A stretch of DNA of 64,000 nucleotides from Bacteroidota bacterium (GCA_016720935.1 JADKJP010000003.1:62001-126000), one strand, 5' to 3'; shown: positions 1 to 10,679, counted from the stretch's first letter. Notes: a model not told the origin generated them from the sequence alone. Translations and numbers: made by a program.

Positions 1-63
1 CGTTATAGATGGCTAGAATTTCGGACTGATCCTGTTCAGATGCCGGACGAATTTGTAGCATAG
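1..63 (+). CDS. C-terminal end of an unidentified gene (partial)
   Basis: An open frame runs in from the left window edge and stops at TAG (61-63). It gives about 20 residues ending in DEFVA. There is too little sequence to assign a family. It could be a chance open frame, but it is in the same direction as the peptidase gene that follows. Nothing else is seen before position 220. Confidence 0.25.
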   Translation, partial: RYRWLEFRTDPVQMPDEFVA

Positions 64-219
64 TGTAGTATTAATCCTTGGTCTTAAATAATTGCTTTGG
101 ATGATTTAATCAATCCAGAATGGAAGAAAAATAATGAATAAATCTTTATTTCAACTATTCTTTGCTAAATTTACATTGAATTTTTGTACTTCCTCTTCGT
201 TCAATGCTGAATTGATTTT

Positions 220-2071
220 ATGAAATTAACTAATCTCACTACTCTCATTGGCTTCGGTATTTGGGTTTTGGTTTTGCAATCCTGCAACTCAAATCATTCA
301 GAAAAAATAAAATCCTTTTCCAAAGGAAGAAATCAGTGCGGAAAGTTTAAAAGCGAATCAGTTTTTTGACCGTTGCTTTGACGCGGAACTCAGCAGAAAT
401 CCGGAACACCAAACTTACCTTGGAATAAAGACAGATTATAGTAAATGGAGAGACCATAGCGATGCATACGATCAGAAAGAATTGGAAATTGCAAAGTTGG
501 AGTTGGATAGCCTGAGGAAAAGTATTGATTTTGATAAACTCGATGATCAAACAAGGATTAGTTACAAATATTTTCAATACGAACTTCAGGAAGAAATCGA
601 TAATTATAAGTGGAGATTTCATAATTATCCTTTGAACCAAATGGACGGATTCCATTCATCCGTTCCTGCTTTTCTGATCAACATGCATTCGATTGAATCG
701 CTTTCGGATGCCGAAGCTTACATCAGCAGGCTGAATGTAATGGACACACTTTTTAATCAGTATATCGATGGATTGAAAATTCGCGATAGTCTGCACATCA
801 TTCCTCCTCAATTCGTTTTCCCGCTAATTGAAGCGGACATGGTAAGGATGACCAAAGGACAGCCGATGGAGAACTCTTCATCACTAAATCCTTTGTTTGA
901 AGACTTTATTTCCAAAATTAAAACAGCGAAAATTCCATCCGGCCAGAAATATGAGCTGACTAATAAATGCAGGGCCGCATTGAAAAATGTTGTAAAACCT
1001 GCTTACGAGAAATTACTTGCCTACACCAGGGAACTTGAGAAAAAAGCGACCACTATTGATGGAGCATGGAAATGGCCGGAAGGAGATAGGTTTTATGCTT
1101 ATGCATTACACAGCACAACTACAACTGATCTAAAACCGGAAGAAGTGTTCCTGATAGGTGAATCAGAGGTAACACGGATTCATACAGAGATGCGTAAAAT
1201 CATGAAGGATCTCGGTTGGAGGAAGGATAACCTGCATGAGTTCTTCGCTTTCATGAGGAAAGACCCGCAGTTCTATTTTGCAAATACCAAAGAAGGTCGT
1301 CAGAAGTACAAAGACCTCGCTACAGGTATCATCGATACCATGCGTGAAAAACTAGATCTGATTTTCAAAACCAAACCGAAAGCCGCAATTGTAGTGAAGG
1401 CGGTTGAACCGTTCCGTGAACAATCTGTTGGCGGTGCATTCTACGAAGATCCTTCGCAGGATGGAAAAAGGCCCGGAACTTATTACATTAATTTATACAA
1501 CATGAGTGATCAGCCGATCTACCAGGCTGAAGCATTAGCTTACCATGAAGGCATTCCTGGTCATCACATGCAAATTGCCATAGCCCAGGAATTACAGGAT
1601 TTGCCCAAGTTTCGTACACATGGGGGAAATGTCGCTTATGTCGAAGGCTGGGCGCTGTATGCGGAATTGTTACCAAAAGAATATGGCTTCTATAAAAATC
1701 CTTATTCAGACTTTGGCCGTCTTGCCAACGAAGTATTTCGGGCTGCCCGACTTGTAGTTGATGTAGGTATCCATTATAAAAAATGGACCCGCCAGCAGGC
1801 TTTTGAATATTTTATTAAAAACACACCGAACCCTGAAGGAGATTGTAAAAAAGAAATTGATCGTTATATCGTTTGGCCCTCTCAGGCTACAGGATACAAA
1901 ATCGGCATGATGAAAATTCTTGAACTGAGGGAATATGCGCGCAAGAGCTTAGGTGAAAAATATGATATCAGGGAATTTCATGATGTTATTCTCACCAATG
2001 GTTCTTTGCCTTTATCACTTTTAACGGAAAATGTGCGCTCCTGGGTGGAACTTAAAAAGTCATCCAAATAA
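220..2071 (+). CDS. DUF885-family metallopeptidase lipoprotein, frameshifted near its N-terminus
   Basis: The ATG at 220 begins a lipoprotein signal peptide (hydrophobic stretch, lipobox LQSC). That frame hits a stop at about 360. The rest of the protein continues in another frame from about 320 (PKEEISAESLKANQFF onward) to 2071, so one extra base lies in the T/C run at about 314-321. The body matches the DUF885 family of zinc-dependent peptidases, with the signature HEGIPGHHM at about 1550-1570, a downstream EGWALYAE, and the usual length of about 600 residues. The family is predicted to cleave peptides; here it would be lipid-anchored in the envelope. A TTG at 482 could serve as a start, but it would remove the first ~80 residues of the mature protein. 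The single-base break is probably a sequencing error. Confidence 0.8.
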
Positions 2072-2129
2072 ATCTTTTCGCTCTTTACTCCGATGAATAA
2101 AGAATTAACTGAAGAGAGCACAAGAATGT

Positions 2130-2738
2130 TTAATCTGGAATCTGTGGCTTTTTATAATGAAATCCAATTGCCCATTCATCATTTGTATCAACAGATGAGT
2201 CAAAGTTTTTTACCCATTCATTAAACAAATTCCGGAATTCATCCATTTCTTCAGCAAGCAAAGCCAGATGATGTGCATCACCAAACTTCTGATGTGAGCA
2301 AATCAATCCGATCACAGCAAGCTCTTTAGCAGCATTCTTGACCACCGTGGCTTTTTCCATTTTATCGGAATAAAATTTCTCCACCTGAATGCTCATGAGC
2401 TTCCCGAAAAGTACATTGGCAGCCTGGAAGAGGTGATCGTGAAAACAAAATTGCTTTGCTTCTTCCACAAGATTATCAGAAATCGCTTCCGATATTGTTA
2501 AAATGGAAATTGCCTTTTTAAACAAAGGCGTTCGTATGAATTCCTTCTGAGAGGCCTCAAAATCTTTAAGGCCTAATAGCTCATCGAAATCGGGCTCAGC
2601 TTTGTCACCTGAGAAATTCACCAAGTGAAAATGAATACCGGGCTCATCTTCATCGTTCAGAAAGTCCTCAGGGAAAACATCATCATGATTCATCTGCTTT
2701 GCATTTTTTCCTTCGCTTCCTTTTTGCGAAGGTTGCAA
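2130..2738 (-). CDS. Hypothetical acidic/helical protein downstream of the M1 peptidase
   Basis: This encodes 202 residues, or 187 if translation starts at the internal ATG at 2693 (MNHDDVFPEDF), which looks the better start. It has no signal peptide or membrane segment. The sequence is acidic at the N-terminus and helical in the rest, with no motif I recognise. It begins 3 nt after the stop of the M1 aminopeptidase gene, so the two are probably co-transcribed. Function unknown. Confidence 0.6.
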   Translation of the reverse strand: MQPSQKGSEGKNAKQMNHDDVFPEDFLNDEDEPGIHFHLVNFSGDKAEPDFDELLGLKDFEASQKEFIRTPLFKKAISILTISEAISDNLVEEAKQFCFHDHLFQAANVLFGKLMSIQVEKFYSDKMEKATVVKNAAKELAVIGLICSHQKFGDAHHLALLAEEMDEFRNLFNEWVKNFDSSVDTNDEWAIGFHYKKPQIPD

Positions 2739-2741
2739 AGT

Positions 2742-4622
2742 TTAGTTTAACAATTCATCAATCGTTGCCTGCGTAATCGGATGGTAGTTCGGTCGGGCTG
2801 TGGAATAAATTTCTTTCGCGAGAATTTTTCCTTCCGGACTTTTAGCCAGCGCTGCATATAACGGTTTGACAAATTTGCGTCTTCCAACCTGAAATAAAAA
2901 CTCCTTTAAAGCAGGATAATTCTTTGTGTATTTATTCGCGATTACCAGCTCGAGCCAGCAGAAAAGTATTTCTGAATTACCTGTTTTGCTGAAATGAAAT
3001 GTCTCGTCCAGCTCTTTCATTTGGTTTTCACTCAGAGTAGAAGGGAGATAGCGAAGGAAACGAATCCATTCGTTGGTAGTATATTTTTTTGTCTGCAGCG
3101 AAGATGCCGAAGCTCCTTTTTTCCAGGCGTCCACCTGTTTTGACACTTCTTCAAAAAGTACGGAATGAATTTTCGGACAATTATCCGGAATACCCGGACC
3201 GTACACCCATCTGTCGATGTCTATTTTTTTCGCGCTGGCTGTATCGTTCCCGATCAGATCACGATTGTATTCCTCAATAAATTGTTCGGTGCTGATCGTT
3301 TGAAAAGCATGACTACTGAAATGTTTGTTCAGGAATGCGTCAAATTTTTCGCGGCCGACAGTTTGCTCCATCAACAGGAGTAGGAAATGACCTTTTTCAT
3401 ACGCTACATCATTCATTCCGTCATCCGGATCACGTCCTTCGAGATTTAATTTCAGATGCGTATCAGCGCTTGTGTCACCAAATTCGGCTATTGTTTCTTT
3501 CAGGTCTTCAAAACCAAGCAGACTTTGCATATCGGAAACGTCTTTACCGTAAAGCGATTCCATGATGCGGTTTTCAAAATAGACGGTGAAACCTTCATTC
3601 ATCCAGAAATCATTCCATGTCGCATTGGTGACAAGATTTCCGCTCCAGGAATGTGCAAGTTCATGAGCAATCAGTGTTGTAAGCGAACGGTCTCCTGCGA
3701 GTATTGTCGGTGTCGCGAAAGTAACACGTGGATTCTCCATACCACCAAATGGAAAACTGGGAGGAAGTACAATCACATCGTATTGTCCCCAGGCATAAGG
3801 CCCGTATAATTTTTCAGCGGCATCCACCATTTTTGGAAGATCAACAAATTCCCAAGCGGCTTTGTCAACGGTCACAGGTTCGGCATAAACACCGGTTCTT
3901 TTATCCAGCGGTTTGAAAACAAAATCACCCACAGCCAGTGCCAGCAAATAAGCCGGAATCGGTTGTGGCATTTTGAAATGGTAGACACCATCAGCAGATT
4001 TCTGTTGTGGATTTTCCGCGCTCATCACCGCCATTAAACCGGACGGCACATGTACTGTTGCGGAATAGGTGAATCGTATCCCCGGACTATCCTGCACCGG
4101 TGCCCAGGTACGGGCGAGAATTGCTTGCGACTGTGTGAAAAGGAATGGTGATTTTTTTCCGGCAGTTTGTTCCGGTGTGAGCCATTGCAATGCCGCGGCG
4201 GAAGGGGAGGTTGAATAGTAAATAGTAATAAATTTTGTTTCGGGAGTAAGATTCACGACCAGGGCTCTGCCCAGATATGGAACCGTATCTCCAAGCTGAA
4301 AGGCAAGCGGTTTTTCGGCGTCATTCATCAATACCTTTTGAATTGTGAGATCGCGGGTATCGAGAATCAACTGACTTATTTCCTTTTTTCTTTCGAATTC
4401 TATGCGTGCAGTACCGGTTAGAATTTTTTTCTCAAAATCAACCTGGAGATCAAGATCAAGATGTTTGATCACTGCTTCATCCGGATGGGCGAAAGTGTGC
4501 GGATCTTTTACAATCACTGCTGCGGGTGTTGTTTCAGTTTGCATGGTATTGGAAGGATTATTTTGACATGCTGCTAACACTATTATCAGCAGCAGATTCA
4601 GAGTTCTGAAGGATCGGGTCAT
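2742..4622 (-). CDS. M1-family aminopeptidase, lipoprotein (leukotriene A4 hydrolase-like)
   Basis: This 626-residue protein starts with a lipoprotein signal peptide (lipobox LAAC at about residue 19). The exopeptidase signature GGMENP comes before the zinc motif HELAHSWSGN, followed by NEGFTVYFE, which supplies the third zinc ligand. The C-terminal helical domain resembles the LTA4-hydrolase/aminopeptidase B type rather than the long PepN type. It would release N-terminal amino acids from peptides on the periplasmic side of a membrane. The small gene at 2130-2738 follows immediately. The family call is secure; substrate preference is not. Confidence 0.92.
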   Translation of the reverse strand: MTRSFRTLNLLLIIVLAACQNNPSNTMQTETTPAAVIVKDPHTFAHPDEAVIKHLDLDLQVDFEKKILTGTARIEFERKKEISQLILDTRDLTIQKVLMNDAEKPLAFQLGDTVPYLGRALVVNLTPETKFITIYYSTSPSAAALQWLTPEQTAGKKSPFLFTQSQAILARTWAPVQDSPGIRFTYSATVHVPSGLMAVMSAENPQQKSADGVYHFKMPQPIPAYLLALAVGDFVFKPLDKRTGVYAEPVTVDKAAWEFVDLPKMVDAAEKLYGPYAWGQYDVIVLPPSFPFGGMENPRVTFATPTILAGDRSLTTLIAHELAHSWSGNLVTNATWNDFWMNEGFTVYFENRIMESLYGKDVSDMQSLLGFEDLKETIAEFGDTSADTHLKLNLEGRDPDDGMNDVAYEKGHFLLLLMEQTVGREKFDAFLNKHFSSHAFQTISTEQFIEEYNRDLIGNDTASAKKIDIDRWVYGPGIPDNCPKIHSVLFEEVSKQVDAWKKGASASSLQTKKYTTNEWIRFLRYLPSTLSENQMKELDETFHFSKTGNSEILFCWLELVIANKYTKNYPALKEFLFQVGRRKFVKPLYAALAKSPEGKILAKEIYSTARPNYHPITQATIDELLN

Positions 4623-4917
4623 TGAATGGAATCAGATAGATCAAATGTAGCAAAACTGTAGAAATAGAAGAATTTGCGAGGGTATTAATAATTTGAAAGG
4701 ATCTCTGCCGAATTCCAATAATGACCTTTTGCTCTTTCTAAGGCAATTTTAATTCAAACTGACTCTAATTTAATTATTGCTAAATTTGATTATTGAATGA
4801 CAATCACTCAATTTGCTAAGGATAATTTCGATTTTGAAAAATTGCTTTCGAAAGTTTTCAATTGATTCATTTTTTAAATAGAGTTCATTTTTATTTATGG
4901 TACTTATTTTATAAGAT

Positions 4918-6741
4918 ATGAAAACAAAACTCTACCAGCTGCTACTGTTTTTACCATTATTCTCCGGCGCTCAGTCAAATCAGGATGTTGTTCGATCGAA
5001 TGAAAAAGACAAGGTTCCAGTTAGTTCGGATCGTACGAATAGCGTACAGGAAGAAGTGATTGGCTTTACTTATTATGATTTGCAATGGATTGGTTCGAGT
5101 CCGACACGGGTGGTAAATAATTTCGATGGAACTATTTCAGCTTGTTGCACTTTCAGTCCAAACGCGAATGCGAATTATCCTGATCGTCACGTATGGTATA
5201 CTTATTATGATGGATTCTCCTGGGTATTCGATACGAGTGTCAGTGCTGGTCCTGCACTTTATCCTGCCCTTGCAGTGACACCATTGTACCAGGAAATGAT
5301 TTTTCTAGAAACAGATTCGGGTATTGTGATGAAACACCGCCCGGTGAAAGGTATCGGACCGTGGTCTTTGGATACAAATTCTTTTGGTGTTTTTCCTACC
5401 TACGATGCGCAACCACGAGTGGCAACCGGCGGATCGAATCAGCAAACGGTTCATGCTATCTGGAGTGGAGGAGGAAATAATCCAGCCCCTTTTGCAGGGC
5501 AAACTTATCCGATTGTGTATTCCCGGTCAACGGATGGAGGGCTAACATGGCTCGTTTCCCGTTTGGTGCTGCCTGCACTCGATGCTTCTCATTACCTGGG
5601 ATTTAATCCGGGTTCATATTCCATTGATTGCAAAGACAACATTGTCGCGATTGCTTATGGTGATCCTAAAACGGATGTTGGATTGCTGAAATCAACTGAC
5701 GGCGGAAATACATGGACCTCCACCATTGTTCATTCATTTCCTATTCCGTTTTATGATCAGACTACAATGATCACGGATACCAATTCAGATGCAATCGCGG
5801 ATACTCTGGATTCCAACGGTGGAGATCCCTTTGTATTGATTGATAATTCCGGTGTTTGTCATGTCTGGTATTCACGACTCAAAGTAGTTTGTTCCCAACC
5901 CGGAACACAGCCCGGAGAAGGATTATTGGTGGATCATTATTCAGATGGATTGTGTTATTGGAAAGACACCTGGTTTCCGAATTCCCCGGTCCAAATTGCC
6001 GCTGCTCAGGATTTGAACGGAAATCAAAGAATTGATTATCCTTTTGATCCTACATGTTCTTTGCCTTTTGGTAATTATGATGGCGGACTCACTCAGTATC
6101 CAACAGCAAGTGTAGATGCTTCAAATGTTTTGTACGTTGCTTACCAGTCCATCGCAGAACTCGCTGATACAGCTGATTGGAAGCAGGCCCACCGTCATAT
6201 TTTCAGCTTCTCTTCGGCGGACAATGGACAAACATGGGGTTCTGCCGTAGATCTTGTGCCTGATATGAATGCAGGTGGTTATGGTGAATTTCAGGAAGCT
6301 GTATTTCCATCTATGGCTCGTGTCTCAGCCGTACAAAATCCAACTGTCGTTTATCAGCGTGACATCGCGCCTGGAACATCTTTCGCCGAACCGGGAACCT
6401 GTGATCAGGTAAACAATAATTTATCTTCCAGTGATCTTGTAGTTGTGCAGGCAACCGTATTTGCAGAAATAGAAAGTATAAAATCAAAGACAAGTGATAA
6501 TCTCAGGGCATACCCGAATCCCTCCAATTCATTGATGCATTTTGAATTTTCAAATGTGCTAAATGAAAATGTAACCTTGACCTTGAGAAATAATCTCGGG
6601 CATTTGATAATGGAAAAATCTTTCAAAGCAAACACCAGCGATTTCACTTTGGATATCTCAAATTTACCTCCAGGTATATACACCTGTACTGCTTTGGGAA
6701 ATGAATTGCAATTGGTGAAAAAAATTATAGTGGTTAACTGA
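4918..6741 (+). CDS. Secreted Asp-box (BNR/sialidase-like) repeat protein with T9SS sorting domain
   Basis: This 607-residue protein has an N-terminal signal peptide ending near FSGAQS. It contains several Asp-box motifs (STDGGLTW, STDGGNTW, SADNGQTW), the loop signature of sialidase-type beta-propellers. The last ~80 residues form a type IX sorting domain (YPNPSNS..., LPPGIYTCT, KKIIVVN). The Asp boxes show the fold, not the activity: catalytic sialidase residues (FRIP motif, arginine triad) are not evident, so it may be a binding or structural propeller. It stands alone between a 295-nt AT-rich gap, in which I see no clear promoter, and a bidirectional terminator. Confidence 0.85.
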   Translation: MKTKLYQLLLFLPLFSGAQSNQDVVRSNEKDKVPVSSDRTNSVQEEVIGFTYYDLQWIGSSPTRVVNNFDGTISACCTFSPNANANYPDRHVWYTYYDGFSWVFDTSVSAGPALYPALAVTPLYQEMIFLETDSGIVMKHRPVKGIGPWSLDTNSFGVFPTYDAQPRVATGGSNQQTVHAIWSGGGNNPAPFAGQTYPIVYSRSTDGGLTWLVSRLVLPALDASHYLGFNPGSYSIDCKDNIVAIAYGDPKTDVGLLKSTDGGNTWTSTIVHSFPIPFYDQTTMITDTNSDAIADTLDSNGGDPFVLIDNSGVCHVWYSRLKVVCSQPGTQPGEGLLVDHYSDGLCYWKDTWFPNSPVQIAAAQDLNGNQRIDYPFDPTCSLPFGNYDGGLTQYPTASVDASNVLYVAYQSIAELADTADWKQAHRHIFSFSSADNGQTWGSAVDLVPDMNAGGYGEFQEAVFPSMARVSAVQNPTVVYQRDIAPGTSFAEPGTCDQVNNNLSSSDLVVVQATVFAEIESIKSKTSDNLRAYPNPSNSLMHFEFSNVLNENVTLTLRNNLGHLIMEKSFKANTSDFTLDISNLPPGIYTCTALGNELQLVKKIIVVN

Positions 6742-6754
6742 ATTACCCATAAAT

Positions 6755-6803
6755 AAAACACCGGGAATCACAGCAAAATTTTATCTGTGATACCCGGTGT
6801 TTT
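6755..6803. terminator. Bidirectional intrinsic terminator between convergent genes
   Basis: A long hairpin lies between two convergent genes. The 11-bp arms AAAACACCGGG and CCCGGTGTTTT pair perfectly, and after a 2-nt internal loop TCACAG pairs with CTGTGA. The A-run on one side and T-run on the other allow termination on both strands. Confidence 0.85.
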
Positions 6804-6818
6804 AAAAAAATTCTGTGA

Positions 6819-7748
6819 TTATCCTTTTCCGTCCTGCAAAGTATTCATCGCCATCATTTGCTTCATGGTCTTTTGCATGCCATCAGGCGAACCATCCAGG
6901 AATATGACATTTCCTTTTCCGGATTCTCCGAAATTTTTAACAGCTTCTGTCCACATGCTGAAAAGTATAACTGATGTGTCAAGATTCGCCTGTTGTAATT
7001 CTTTCGCGGCTTCAGTCATACCTTTCGCGACTTCCTGACGGAACAATGCCACACCTTGTCCGCGCATCTGTGCAGCTTCACGTTCTGCGGCAGCGGAGAT
7101 TTTAATCGCGTTACCTTCCGCCTCTGCAGCTTTTGTTTTTGTGATCAGCAAAGCCTGACCTTCGTTTTCCGCGGCAGCTTTCAGGTTGTTGGATGCCACA
7201 ACCTGGCTCATGGATTTCATGATTACATCGTCGAAAGTGATATCATTCAACTGAAGATCTTTCAGGTGATAACCCCAGTCTTCAAGAGTAATGTCAATTT
7301 GCTCTTTCACGTGATCGGTGATATCCTTACGCAAACCGAGAATTTCAGCCTGCTTTTTCGTCGCGACATAACCACGAATGGATCCTTCAATCGTACGTAT
7401 CAATGCCTGCATGAAATTTTTATCATCAAAAAATTTGAAAGCTACATTGATGATGTTTTTTTCATCATTATCGATTACAGAATAAAGCAACATGGCTTTG
7501 AAATAAACATTTGCCTGGTCAATGGTAATGGCCTGGAATTCCAGTTCCACAGAACGGTTCTGGATGGAAACACGACGATGTACCTGTTCAATCAGAGGTA
7601 TTTTGATGTTCAGTCCCGGCAACATGATGCGCCGGTATTTTCCAAACATTGTAATCACGGCAATCGTTCCCTGTTGAACAGTAACGAAGCCCATGAACAC
7701 AAGTAGTACTGCAATGATCAGAAGGATGAGGGGAATAGAGAATATCAT
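6819..7748 (-). CDS. SPFH/band-7 domain membrane protein (stomatin/slipin-like)
   Basis: This 309-residue protein has one N-terminal membrane helix (residues 3-25), then a band-7 domain (FVTVQQGTIAVITMFGKY..., PGLNIKIPLIEQV) and an alanine/glutamate-rich coiled coil (about 190-250: AAAENEGQALLITKTKAAEAEG). These proteins oligomerise at the membrane and scaffold lipid microdomains or proteases. No NfeD-type or protease partner gene is adjacent, so its partner cannot be inferred. Length and domain order fit bacterial SPFH proteins. Confidence 0.9.
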   Translation of the reverse strand: MIFSIPLILLIIAVLLVFMGFVTVQQGTIAVITMFGKYRRIMLPGLNIKIPLIEQVHRRVSIQNRSVELEFQAITIDQANVYFKAMLLYSVIDNDEKNIINVAFKFFDDKNFMQALIRTIEGSIRGYVATKKQAEILGLRKDITDHVKEQIDITLEDWGYHLKDLQLNDITFDDVIMKSMSQVVASNNLKAAAENEGQALLITKTKAAEAEGNAIKISAAAEREAAQMRGQGVALFRQEVAKGMTEAAKELQQANLDTSVILFSMWTEAVKNFGESGKGNVIFLDGSPDGMQKTMKQMMAMNTLQDGKG

Positions 7749-7878
7749 GGTTAAAGAATTTATTCAGAAAGGTATAAAAAAAATTGAAGGAGGTCTGAAA
7801 AAAAACGATCCTGCGGAACAAGTCGGCAGGATCGGAAAAAAAATATTTATTCAGGAATAAACTGATGCAATACGCAAA

Positions 7879-8637
7879 TTACTCTTTAGTCAAACTTGCA
7901 AACAAATATTCCCTGTTCAAACGTGCAATGTGCGAAATCGAAATTCCTTTCGGACATTCAGATTCACAGGCTCCCGTGTTGGTGCAGCTGCCAAATCCGG
8001 CTTCGTCATGCGCGGCAACCATTCTCAATACTCGTTCACGACGCTCCGGCTGACCTTGCGGAAGCAAAGCAAATTGTGAAACTTTCGCGGAAAGGAAAAG
8101 CATCGCGGAAGCATTTTTACAGGACGCAACGCATGCGCCGCAACCGATACAGGCTGCCGCGTCAAAGGCTTCGTCAGCTTTTGCTTTTTCGATTGGCAAT
8201 CCGTTCGCGTCAGGTGCATTTCCTGTACTGACAGAAATATATCCACCGGCCTGCATGATTTTTTCAAAACCTGTGCGGTCCACCACGAGGTCACGAATCA
8301 CAGGGAAAGCAGTCGCTCTCCAGGGCTCAATCGTAACGGTTTCGCCATCGTGGAAATGACGCATGTGGAGCTGACAGGTAGTTGTTCCTTTCAACATACC
8401 ATGCGCGCGACCATTGATGTACATCGAACACATTCCGCAGATTCCCTCGCGGCAATCGTGGTCAAATGCGACAGGATCTTTTCCTTCACGAACCAAACGG
8501 TCGTTGAGTACGTCCAGCATTTCAAGGAATGACATGTGCGTATTCACTCCCGGCATGTCATATATTTCAAAGCGTCCGTTTTCTTTTGCATTCTTCTGAC
8601 GCCAGATTTTGAGTTTGAGGTTGATAGTGTCTCCCAT
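7879..8637 (-). CDS. sdhB: Succinate dehydrogenase/fumarate reductase iron-sulfur subunit
   Basis: This 252-residue subunit carries electrons from the flavoprotein to the membrane quinone site. The plant-type [2Fe-2S] ligands lie in CREGICGMC plus the later Cys of TTCQLHM. The second cluster motif is CIGCGACVASC, and the third is CTNTGACESECPKGI. It is the last gene of the sdhCAB operon. It is separated from sdhA by 122 nt that consist largely of two period-7 repeat arrays. Confidence 0.97.
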   Translation of the reverse strand: MGDTINLKLKIWRQKNAKENGRFEIYDMPGVNTHMSFLEMLDVLNDRLVREGKDPVAFDHDCREGICGMCSMYINGRAHGMLKGTTTCQLHMRHFHDGETVTIEPWRATAFPVIRDLVVDRTGFEKIMQAGGYISVSTGNAPDANGLPIEKAKADEAFDAAACIGCGACVASCKNASAMLFLSAKVSQFALLPQGQPERRERVLRMVAAHDEAGFGSCTNTGACESECPKGISISHIARLNREYLFASLTKE

Positions 8638-8645
8638 ATTTTGGG

Positions 8646-8680
8646 TATAAGGTATTAAGTATTAAGTATTAAGTACAAAG
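8646..8680. repeat. Heptanucleotide array (TATTAAG type)
   Basis: Five 7-bp units (TATAAGG, three TATTAAG, TACAAAG) lie between sdhA and sdhB. This is one of the period-7 arrays found across the window. Confidence 0.8.
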
Positions 8681-8722
8681 ACCATATGCTAAGAGCCTTG
8701 TACTCTCAATTTACTATGCCAA

Positions 8723-8764
8723 ATTCATAATTCATAATTCATAACTCATAATTCATAACTCACT
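8723..8764. repeat. Heptanucleotide array (ATTCATA type) at the end of sdhA
   Basis: Six 7-bp units (ATTCATA with ACTCATA variants) run directly into the stop codon of sdhA. The phase is kept while the unit sequence varies. Confidence 0.85.
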
Positions 8765-10679
8765 TATAGGATCTCTGCGTTGGGTGCACAACTTCAAATT
8801 TCAGATCTTCTTTGTTCATTACAGGTTCCTGTCCTTCTCCTTTAAACTCCCAGGCAGAAACAAAGCTGAAGTTGACATCATCGCGTTTCGCTTCACCTTC
8901 TTCGGTTTGTGATTCTTCACGGAAGTGACCACCGCAGGATTCTTTTCTATTGAGCGCATCAAGGATCATCAATTCGCCGAGTTCAATGAAATCCGCCACA
9001 CGTCCGGCTTTGTCGAGCTCGGTATTGAATTCCATCGGACCGCCAGGAATACGAACATCACTCCAGAATTCTTTTCTCAATTCACGAACCATTCCCAAAG
9101 CTTTGGTAAGTCCTTCCGCATTTCTTCCCATACCACAATAATCCCACATGATCTTGCCGAGTTTTTTGTGAAGATCCTCAACTGTTTGCTTGCCTTTCAC
9201 AGACATCAGCTTGTCGATTCTTTCTTTCACCGCTTTCTCTGCTTCTTCAAACGCAGGATGCGAAGTAGGAGTGGAGCCGGTACGGATTTCATCAGCGAGA
9301 TAATCACCAATGGTATATGGAATCACGAAATAACCGTCAGCAAGTCCCTGCATCAAAGCGGAAGCTCCGAGACGATTCGCTCCGTGATCGGAGAAATTAC
9401 ATTCACCCAGTGCATACAAGCCCGGAATAGTTGTCATCAGGTTGTAATCTACCCAAAGACCACCCATCGTATAGTGAACTGCCGGATAAATACGCATCGG
9501 AGTATGATACGGATCGTCACCGGTAATTTTTTCATACATCTCAAAAAGGTTTCCGTAACGCTCTTCAATCACCGGACGTCCAAGACGTTTGATCGAATCG
9601 CGGAAATCCAGGAATACAGCAAGTCCTGACGGACCCACACCACGGCCTTCATCACAAACTTGTTTCGCCGCGCGTGAAGCCACGTCACGAGGAACAAGAT
9701 TTCCGAATGCCGGATAACGGCGCTCGAGATAATAATCCCGCTCTTCATCAGGAATTTCTTCCGCTTTACGTTTATCACCTTTTGCTTTCGGAACCCACAC
9801 ACGACCATCGTTACGCAAACTTTCACTCATCAGCGTAAGCTTGCTCTGATATTCTCCGGAAACCGGAATACAGGTCGGGTGAATTTGTGTGAAACAAGGA
9901 TTGCCAAAATAGGCTCCTTTTTTATATGCTTTCCAGATAGCAGTAGTATTACTGCCCATCGCGTTTGTACTCAGATAAAATACATTGCCATAACCGCCGG
10001 TTGCAAGAACAACAGCATGACCGAAATGACGCTCCAGTTCTCCTGTCACCAGATCGCGGGCAATAATACCACGGGCTTTTCCGTCGATCATCACCATCTC
10101 CACCATCTCATGACGGTTGTACATTTTAACACCGCCTTTGTCAATTTGTCTTGACAATGCACTGTAAGCGCCAAGCAACAACTGTTGTCCTGTTTGTCCG
10201 CGAGCATAAAAAGTACGGGAAACCTGTACACCACCGAAAGAACGGTTGTCGAGCAAGCCACCGTATTCACGCGCGAAAGGAACACCTTGGGCCACGCATT
10301 GATCAATGATTTCGTTAGAAATTTCGGCAAGACGATACACATTCGCTTCTCGTGCACGATAGTCGCCACCTTTCACTGTATCATAAAACAAACGGTACAC
10401 ACTGTCACCGTCGTTCGCGTAATTCTTCGCGGCATTGATTCCACCCTGCGCGGCGATGGAGTGCGCTCTGCGCGGACTGTCCTGGAAGCAGAAACATTTT
10501 ACAGTGTATCCGAGTTCGGCAAGAGCGGCAGCCGCGGAGGCCCCGGCCAAACCGGAACCGATAACAAGAACTTCAATCCGTCTTTTATTGGCAGGATTTA
10601 CAAGGCGTACAGTGGATTTGTACTTTGTCCACTTGGTTTCAAGAGGACCTTCTGGAATCTTAGAATCTAGTTTGTTCAT
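8760..10679 (-). CDS. sdhA: Succinate dehydrogenase/fumarate reductase flavoprotein subunit
   Basis: This 639-residue catalytic subunit interconverts succinate and fumarate. The FAD-binding Rossmann motif is GSGLAGASAAAALAELG (about residues 42-58). The covalent FAD histidine lies in AHSIAAQGGINAAKN, and the active-site segment HYTMGGLWVD is present, with GECNFSDHGANRLGASAL near the C-terminal FAD contact. The length and the single cytochrome-b partner gene upstream fit the SdhCAB form typical of Bacteroidota and epsilon-proteobacterial fumarate reductases. Confidence 0.97.
   Translation of the reverse strand: MNKLDSKIPEGPLETKWTKYKSTVRLVNPANKRRIEVLVIGSGLAGASAAAALAELGYTVKCFCFQDSPRRAHSIAAQGGINAAKNYANDGDSVYRLFYDTVKGGDYRAREANVYRLAEISNEIIDQCVAQGVPFAREYGGLLDNRSFGGVQVSRTFYARGQTGQQLLLGAYSALSRQIDKGGVKMYNRHEMVEMVMIDGKARGIIARDLVTGELERHFGHAVVLATGGYGNVFYLSTNAMGSNTTAIWKAYKKGAYFGNPCFTQIHPTCIPVSGEYQSKLTLMSESLRNDGRVWVPKAKGDKRKAEEIPDEERDYYLERRYPAFGNLVPRDVASRAAKQVCDEGRGVGPSGLAVFLDFRDSIKRLGRPVIEERYGNLFEMYEKITGDDPYHTPMRIYPAVHYTMGGLWVDYNLMTTIPGLYALGECNFSDHGANRLGASALMQGLADGYFVIPYTIGDYLADEIRTGSTPTSHPAFEEAEKAVKERIDKLMSVKGKQTVEDLHKKLGKIMWDYCGMGRNAEGLTKALGMVRELRKEFWSDVRIPGGPMEFNTELDKAGRVADFIELGELMILDALNRKESCGGHFREESQTEEGEAKRDDVNFSFVSAWEFKGEGQEPVMNKEDLKFEVVHPTQRSYK

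Noticed and set aside
8925..9629. 234-codon open frame on the plus strand opposite sdhA
   Set aside because: It is antisense to a strongly conserved gene and has no domain of its own; the same holds for the long plus-strand frames opposite nrdA (30570-31670) and the SPFH gene (7056-7706).
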